Assembly: GCA_958349075.1 (NCBI GenBank)
Contig: CATWBR010000186.1
Span: forward strand, 1-8,411
Origin: an uncultured Clostridium sp.
GTDB taxonomy: Bacteria > Bacillota > Clostridia > Lachnospirales > Lachnospiraceae
Direction of reading: 5' to 3'
DNA length: 8,411 bases
Shown: positions 6,778 to 8,411 of the stretch, in pieces
Layout of the letters: each line of letters starts with the position of its first letter
How positions within the stretch are numbered: position 1 is the stretch's first letter
The notes under the pieces: generated by a model
The model's input: only the letters and a program-made list of their open reading frames with translations
Database searches by the model: none
What the model was told of the DNA's origin: nothing
Translations under genes and position numbers: made by a program

Positions 6778-6806
6778 AGTATATCAAGTTCAGTGTCCAT
6801 TCACAA
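6778..6806 (-). promoter_or_regulatory. Extended -10 promoter of the lyase-symporter unit
   Basis: On the minus strand TTGTGA (6801-6806) and TATACT (6778-6783; five of six matches) are separated by exactly 17 bases, and TGA directly before the -10 box supplies the TGN extension. Transcription would begin near 6771, giving a leader of under 20 bases before the GTG at 6753. The short leader leaves no room for a riboswitch or attenuator, so control is likely through the overlapping operator. Confidence 0.65.
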
Positions 6807-6820
6807 TGTGAAATTTTCAC
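6800..6820. promoter_or_regulatory. Two overlapping palindromes, likely operator
   Basis: Two perfect 13-base palindromes interlock: 6800-6812 (TTCACAATGTGAA) and 6808-6820 (GTGAAATTTTCAC). They share a GTGAA half-site, so three alternating half-sites lie in a row and the centres are 8 bp apart. The first palindrome covers the proposed -35 box, so a bound protein should block RNA polymerase. A weaker 12-base imperfect palindrome adjoins at 6821-6832. No regulator gene is in the window to match it. Odd-centred three-base spacers between half-sites do not fit standard Rex or CRP/FNR sites. Confidence 0.6.
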
Positions 6821-6930
6821 GGAATTAATCCCTAAAACTGTTTCTGCCCGCTCCGTGCCCGGTAACTTGCCCCGCAGCTCATATCCCGCGCGGACAGGTA
6901 CAAATTTTTCCCCCGAGGCCCTGAATCTGC

Positions 6931-6959
6931 TTGAACCGCCTCCCCTCCTATGATAATAT
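6931..6959 (+). promoter_or_regulatory. Extended -10 promoter of the HD protein gene
   Basis: TTGAAC (6931-6936) and TAATAT (6954-6959) are separated by 17 bases, and TGA directly precedes the -10 box. Each hexamer matches the housekeeping consensus at four of six positions. Transcription would begin near 6966, leaving a leader of about 70 bases before the ATG at 7037. It lies over 100 bases from the divergent lyase promoter, so the two can be regulated independently. Confidence 0.5.
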
Positions 6960-7036
6960 TTAGTGTAACTGCCACATAAAAATGTACGGAAACAAAGAGA
7001 GACGCGCGCAAAATTGCCGCTCCGGAAAGGCCCCCT

Positions 7037-8347
7037 ATGTATAAATACACATTGCCCGTCAGCAATAAGGATATTGTAGAAATTGTAAAGAGAGCATTTA
7101 ATCTGGTCGACAAACGGCTCATCGGCCATGGTTCCCGCGTCTCCTATATCGTGTTTCAAATGTTGAAAGCCTCCAGTGATTACACGCCAAAGGAGATCCG
7201 CAACCTTTTGATTCTGGCCGCCCTCCACGATATCGGTGCCTATAAGACGGATGAGATTGACCGTATGGTGGAGTTTGAAACCCGCAATGTCTGGAACCAT
7301 TCCATTTACGGTTATATGTTTTTCAAGTATTTTACTCCGTTTAAGGACGAATCATCCGTTATCCTGTTCCATCACACCCCCTGGAAGAAAATGGCGCATC
7401 TTGAACAGGTTGCAATGTTTTCCAGAAAAGCCGCCCAGCTTATCAATCTGGCCGACCGCTTTGACATCTATCTCTCCCAGACTAAGGGGAAAAGGGACTA
7501 TCGCAATTTCCAGAATTATGTCAACAAAAATACGCCCGATATTTTCAGTCCCGAGGCATCAAAACTCTTTAACCAGGCGGATTTCTCATTTCTCTTCAGC
7601 GCTTCGACGGAGTCCCAGACCGCTTCTCTCCTGTCCGGGCTTCTGGAAAAAGAATTTGACCGGGTTTTGGAGGATGTTCCGTTTACGGAGGAAGAGAGAA
7701 ATGCTCTGCTCACGATGATGACTTATGCAATTGATTTCAGAAGTCCGCATACCGTCACCCACACGATCACGACGACGGTAATCAGCACCGAGCTCGCAAA
7801 AATCTTCTGCAACACCGAGGATGATATCAATGATATCACCTGCGGCGCCATGCTCCATGATCTGGGCAAGCTTGGAATCCCCTCCGAGATACTTGAGTTC
7901 CCCGGCAAGTTAAGCCCGCAGGCCATGACCGTGATGAGGACCCATGTGGATTTGACGGAAACGATCCTGGGCGACAGCGTCACACCGAAAGTGAGGGATA
8001 TCGCGCTCCGCCACCACGAAAAACTGGACGGTTCCGGATATCCCCGCGGCCTGGACGGAAGCGAACTGTCAACACCGCAGCGCATCGTCGCTGTGGCCGA
8101 CATCGTCAGCGCCCTTTCCGGCACCAGGAGCTACAAGGACTCGTTCTCCAAAGAAAAAACGTGTTCCATTCTAAACGACATGTCCGGGCACGGGCTGGTT
8201 GACTCCTCCATTGTGGCGACAATTGTCGAAAACTATGATGTGATCATGGGAACCGTGCGCGAGAAATCGGAACCGATCTTGAAAATTTATCAGGAAATGC
8301 AGACGGGATATACGGCGCTGCTGAGACAGCTCACGGAATATATGTAA
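7037..8347 (+). CDS. Tandem HD / HD-GYP domain phosphohydrolase
   Basis: This 436-residue soluble protein has two HD metal-hydrolase modules. The first (about 15-145) carries H31 in GHGSRV, H64-D65 in LHDIG, H88 in NHS, H112-H113 in FHHTPW and D140 in LADRFD. The second (about 225-370) is a full HD-GYP domain with H242, H274-D275 in LHDLGKLGIP, H303, HHEKLDGSGYP at 326-336 and D355 in VAVAD. HD-GYP proteins typically hydrolyse cyclic di-GMP, or in some cases 3'3'-cGAMP, to linear products. Both modules keep their putative metal ligands, but the first lacks the GYP signature. No receiver, PAS, GGDEF or membrane segment is present, so the first module may be the sensor or a second catalytic site. 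GGAAAGG six bases before the ATG supports the start. The gene is divergent from the lyase unit and alone on its strand. Confidence 0.9.
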   Translation: MYKYTLPVSNKDIVEIVKRAFNLVDKRLIGHGSRVSYIVFQMLKASSDYTPKEIRNLLILAALHDIGAYKTDEIDRMVEFETRNVWNHSIYGYMFFKYFTPFKDESSVILFHHTPWKKMAHLEQVAMFSRKAAQLINLADRFDIYLSQTKGKRDYRNFQNYVNKNTPDIFSPEASKLFNQADFSFLFSASTESQTASLLSGLLEKEFDRVLEDVPFTEEERNALLTMMTYAIDFRSPHTVTHTITTTVISTELAKIFCNTEDDINDITCGAMLHDLGKLGIPSEILEFPGKLSPQAMTVMRTHVDLTETILGDSVTPKVRDIALRHHEKLDGSGYPRGLDGSELSTPQRIVAVADIVSALSGTRSYKDSFSKEKTCSILNDMSGHGLVDSSIVATIVENYDVIMGTVREKSEPILKIYQEMQTGYTALLRQLTEYM

Positions 8348-8355
8348 GAAAGAAT

Positions 8356-8374
8356 CCCGCCCGGAGGGCTTTTT
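8356..8374 (+). terminator. Short GC hairpin with T-run after the HD gene
   Basis: GCCC (8359-8362) and GGGC (8366-8369) form a four-base stem with a three-base loop, followed by TTTTT at 8370-8374. It lies about ten bases after the stop codon. The T-run and position fit an intrinsic terminator, but the stem is short, so strength is uncertain. Confidence 0.5.
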
Positions 8375-8410
8375 CTATCATAGAGTATTATCCTATCATA
8401 GAGCATTTTC
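8375..8410. repeat. 18-bp tandem repeat downstream of the HD gene
   Basis: Two adjacent 18-base units (8375-8392 and 8393-8410) match at 16 positions. Each contains CTATCATAG, a nine-base palindrome. The array reaches the right edge and may continue. It starts directly after the T-run of the proposed terminator. Its function, if any, is unknown. Confidence 0.65.
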
Positions 8411-8411
8411 C

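Noticed and set aside
6800..6820. A Rex or CRP/FNR binding site
   Set aside because: The half-sites resemble those motifs, but the spacers are three bases with an odd centre, unlike the four- or six-base spacers of those families.
6743..7300. A 185-residue minus-strand reading frame across the divergent intergenic region
   Set aside because: It is antisense to the start of the HD gene and overlaps both promoters; the protein shows no family features.

Overview
The window looks like ordinary chromosomal DNA from a Gram-positive anaerobe of the class Clostridia, most likely a gut-type Lachnospiraceae. This is an inference from strong GGAGG-type ribosome binding sites, mid-range base composition, and the family mix: a CofE-like ligase, a cytosolic M19 dipeptidase, a DAACS symporter, a MalY/PatB lyase and a tandem HD/HD-GYP protein. 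There is no sign of phage genes, transposons, CRISPR arrays, tRNA or rRNA.

Layout: positions 1 to about 6830 are read leftward (minus strand); the right end is one rightward gene. Reading the minus-strand transcripts from their 5' ends, the first unit starts at an extended -10 promoter at 6778-6806, overlapped by two interlocked palindromes. It encodes a PLP-dependent C-S lyase/aminotransferase (5566-6753), a sodium-coupled amino-acid symporter (4277-5530) and an 88-residue unknown protein (3923-4189). It ends near a 63-base nested inverted repeat (3836-3898). Next come an M19 dipeptidase (2658-3623), then a promoter with an 11-bp-period direct repeat (2517-2566) driving a CofE-like gamma-glutamyl ligase homologue (1158-2357) and a coiled-coil/two-helix membrane protein of unknown function (22-1122). 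A 16-bp tandem repeat runs across the last gene's stop codon.

Divergent from the lyase unit, an extended -10 promoter (6931-6959) probably drives a 436-residue cytosolic protein with two HD phosphohydrolase modules, the second a complete HD-GYP domain. It is followed by a short putative terminator and an 18-bp tandem repeat cut by the window edge.

Together the enzymes suggest amino-acid or small-peptide salvage. The dipeptidase could release amino acids, the symporter could import a neutral or S-containing amino acid (its usual carboxylate-binding arginine is an alanine), and the lyase could cleave C-S bonds to give pyruvate, ammonia and a thiol. The HD-GYP protein suggests cyclic-dinucleotide turnover but nothing links it to that pathway apart from position. 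No clearly new multi-gene system is visible. The best leads are the substrate-site changes in the symporter, the overlapping operator, the tandem HD protein, the non-F420 CofE homologue with its membrane partner, and the small orphan protein.
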